Origin: Pedobacter kyonggii
GTDB taxonomy: Bacteria > Bacteroidota > Bacteroidia > Sphingobacteriales > Sphingobacteriaceae
DNA: 64,000 bases
Assembly: GCF_004310665.1 (NCBI RefSeq)
Contig: NZ_SIXF01000024.1
Location: 23,509 to 87,508, forward strand
Direction: 5' to 3'
This document shows, piece after piece, positions 63,813 through 64,000 of the stretch. The position numbers were made by a program, and so were the translations under genes. Position 1 is the stretch's first letter. Every line of letters begins with the position of its first letter. The notes under the pieces were generated by a model. That model saw only the letters and a list, made by a program, of their open reading frames with translations, ran no database searches and was not told the origin of the DNA.

Positions 63813-64000
63813 TGGGTGTGTATTTCATCGAAAGTGGTTCTTCCCCAATTTTGGTGGTCAATCCGGTGCTAACACCAGTCTTTTCCTGAGTAAATCGAAG
63901 CTTGCCCTTCCGTACATTTGACGTTTAATAGTCTTCAGTTTGTTAACATTGCCTTCGACTGGACCATTGCTCCAATGTAGATTAATAGCATTTTCAATGG
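63813..64000 (-). mobile_element. ISL3-type insertion sequence, partial
   Basis: From about 63814 the sequence changes from sbcC to GGGTGTGTATTTCATCGAAA-type DNA, which has the look of an ISL3-family terminal repeat (GG...AAAGTGGTTC). The transposase 3' end follows on the minus strand. The element runs out of the window; its other end and target duplication cannot be seen. Confidence 0.7.
63858..64000 (-). CDS. ISL3-family transposase, C-terminal part
   Basis: The last 46 codons before the stop (63858-63860) read ENAINLHWSNGPVEGNVNKL, then KTIKRQMYGRASFDLLRKRL, then VLAPD. The core WSNGPVEGNVNKLKTIKRQMYGRASFDLL is the C-terminal end of the DDE domain of ISL3-type transposases, with the final catalytic Glu in PVEG. 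The gene starts beyond the right edge. It was too short inside the window for a full call, but the match is clear. Confidence 0.85.
   Translation of the reverse strand, partial: IENAINLHWSNGPVEGNVNKLKTIKRQMYGRASFDLLRKRLVLAPD

Larger units (their letters stand above)
57658..64000. mobile_element. Putative integrative genomic island at tRNA-Arg (left part; right end outside the window)
   Basis: From the tRNA gene onward the content changes: an integrase, a second integrase relic, two antitoxin-type genes, a toxin, broken genes (aldo/keto reductase, sbcC) and an insertion sequence, with long non-coding gaps. I did not find a second copy of the tRNA 3' end inside the window, so the right attachment site must be further along or lost. 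No conjugation or mobilisation gene is visible, so this may be a decayed element or a patchwork of several. Confidence 0.6.

Noticed and set aside
1-64000. CRISPR array
   Set aside because: No regularly spaced short direct repeats were seen anywhere in the window.

Overview
The window looks like chromosomal DNA of a Bacteroidota bacterium of the family Sphingobacteriaceae, most likely Pedobacter or a close relative. Support: four SusC/SusD outer-membrane nutrient-uptake pairs, a gldH gliding lipoprotein gene beside a RicT/PSP1 gene, Bacteroidota -7 promoter elements (TAnnTTTG) ahead of several genes, AT-rich leaders without clear Shine-Dalgarno sites, a tRNA gene without an encoded CCA, and low-GC coding sequence. 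The genus is inferred from protein flavour, not from a marker gene.

Layout. 1-5.7 kb: the 3' end of proA, a beta-CASP metallo-hydrolase, small hypothetical genes, a DJ-1/PfpI protein with a Crp/Fnr regulator, a lipoprotein and a SanA/YdcF-like protein. 5.7-10.4 kb: a yifB/comM-like gene in two same-strand pieces (C-terminal part at 5692-6240, N-terminal part at 10216-10422), separated by about 4 kb of accessory genes: a tandem-HTH regulator, a frameshifted alpha/beta hydrolase, a TlpA-like thioredoxin protein and a predicted zinc protease. 10.7-32.4 kb: ordinary chromosome with ffh, a DUF5916 protein, a divergent AraC regulator/siderophore-interacting protein pair, two LysM-glucosaminidases, an O-methyltransferase, ruvX, the holB-ricT-gldH run, a TonB-dependent receptor, murF and an M14 peptidase.

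32.8-53.9 kb: four consecutive same-strand SusC/SusD pairs, with terminators after each, but no glycoside hydrolase, sulfatase, FecI/FecR or hybrid two-component gene among them. The four susC genes begin with the same 27 bases, and a 44-codon abortive copy of a susC 5' end lies just ahead of the fourth pair. A small secreted protein of unknown function follows the first pair, with a broken copy of its 3' end nearby. The pairs should import four different ligands through TonB-dependent, lipoprotein-lidded channels; the substrates cannot be read from the sequence.

54.0-57.5 kb: doxX, an LD-carboxypeptidase and metG. 57.66 kb to the window end: a tRNA-Arg(CCU) gene followed by an IntDOT-like tyrosine recombinase, a remnant of a second integrase 3' end, an intact AbiEi/AbiEii-type toxin-antitoxin operon with a candidate palindromic operator, a truncated second antitoxin-like gene with its own palindrome, an aldo/keto reductase relic, a GIN-domain protein, and an sbcC 3' fragment cut by an ISL3-type insertion sequence that runs off the window. 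This looks like an eroded integrative island at a tRNA gene; its far end is not in the window.
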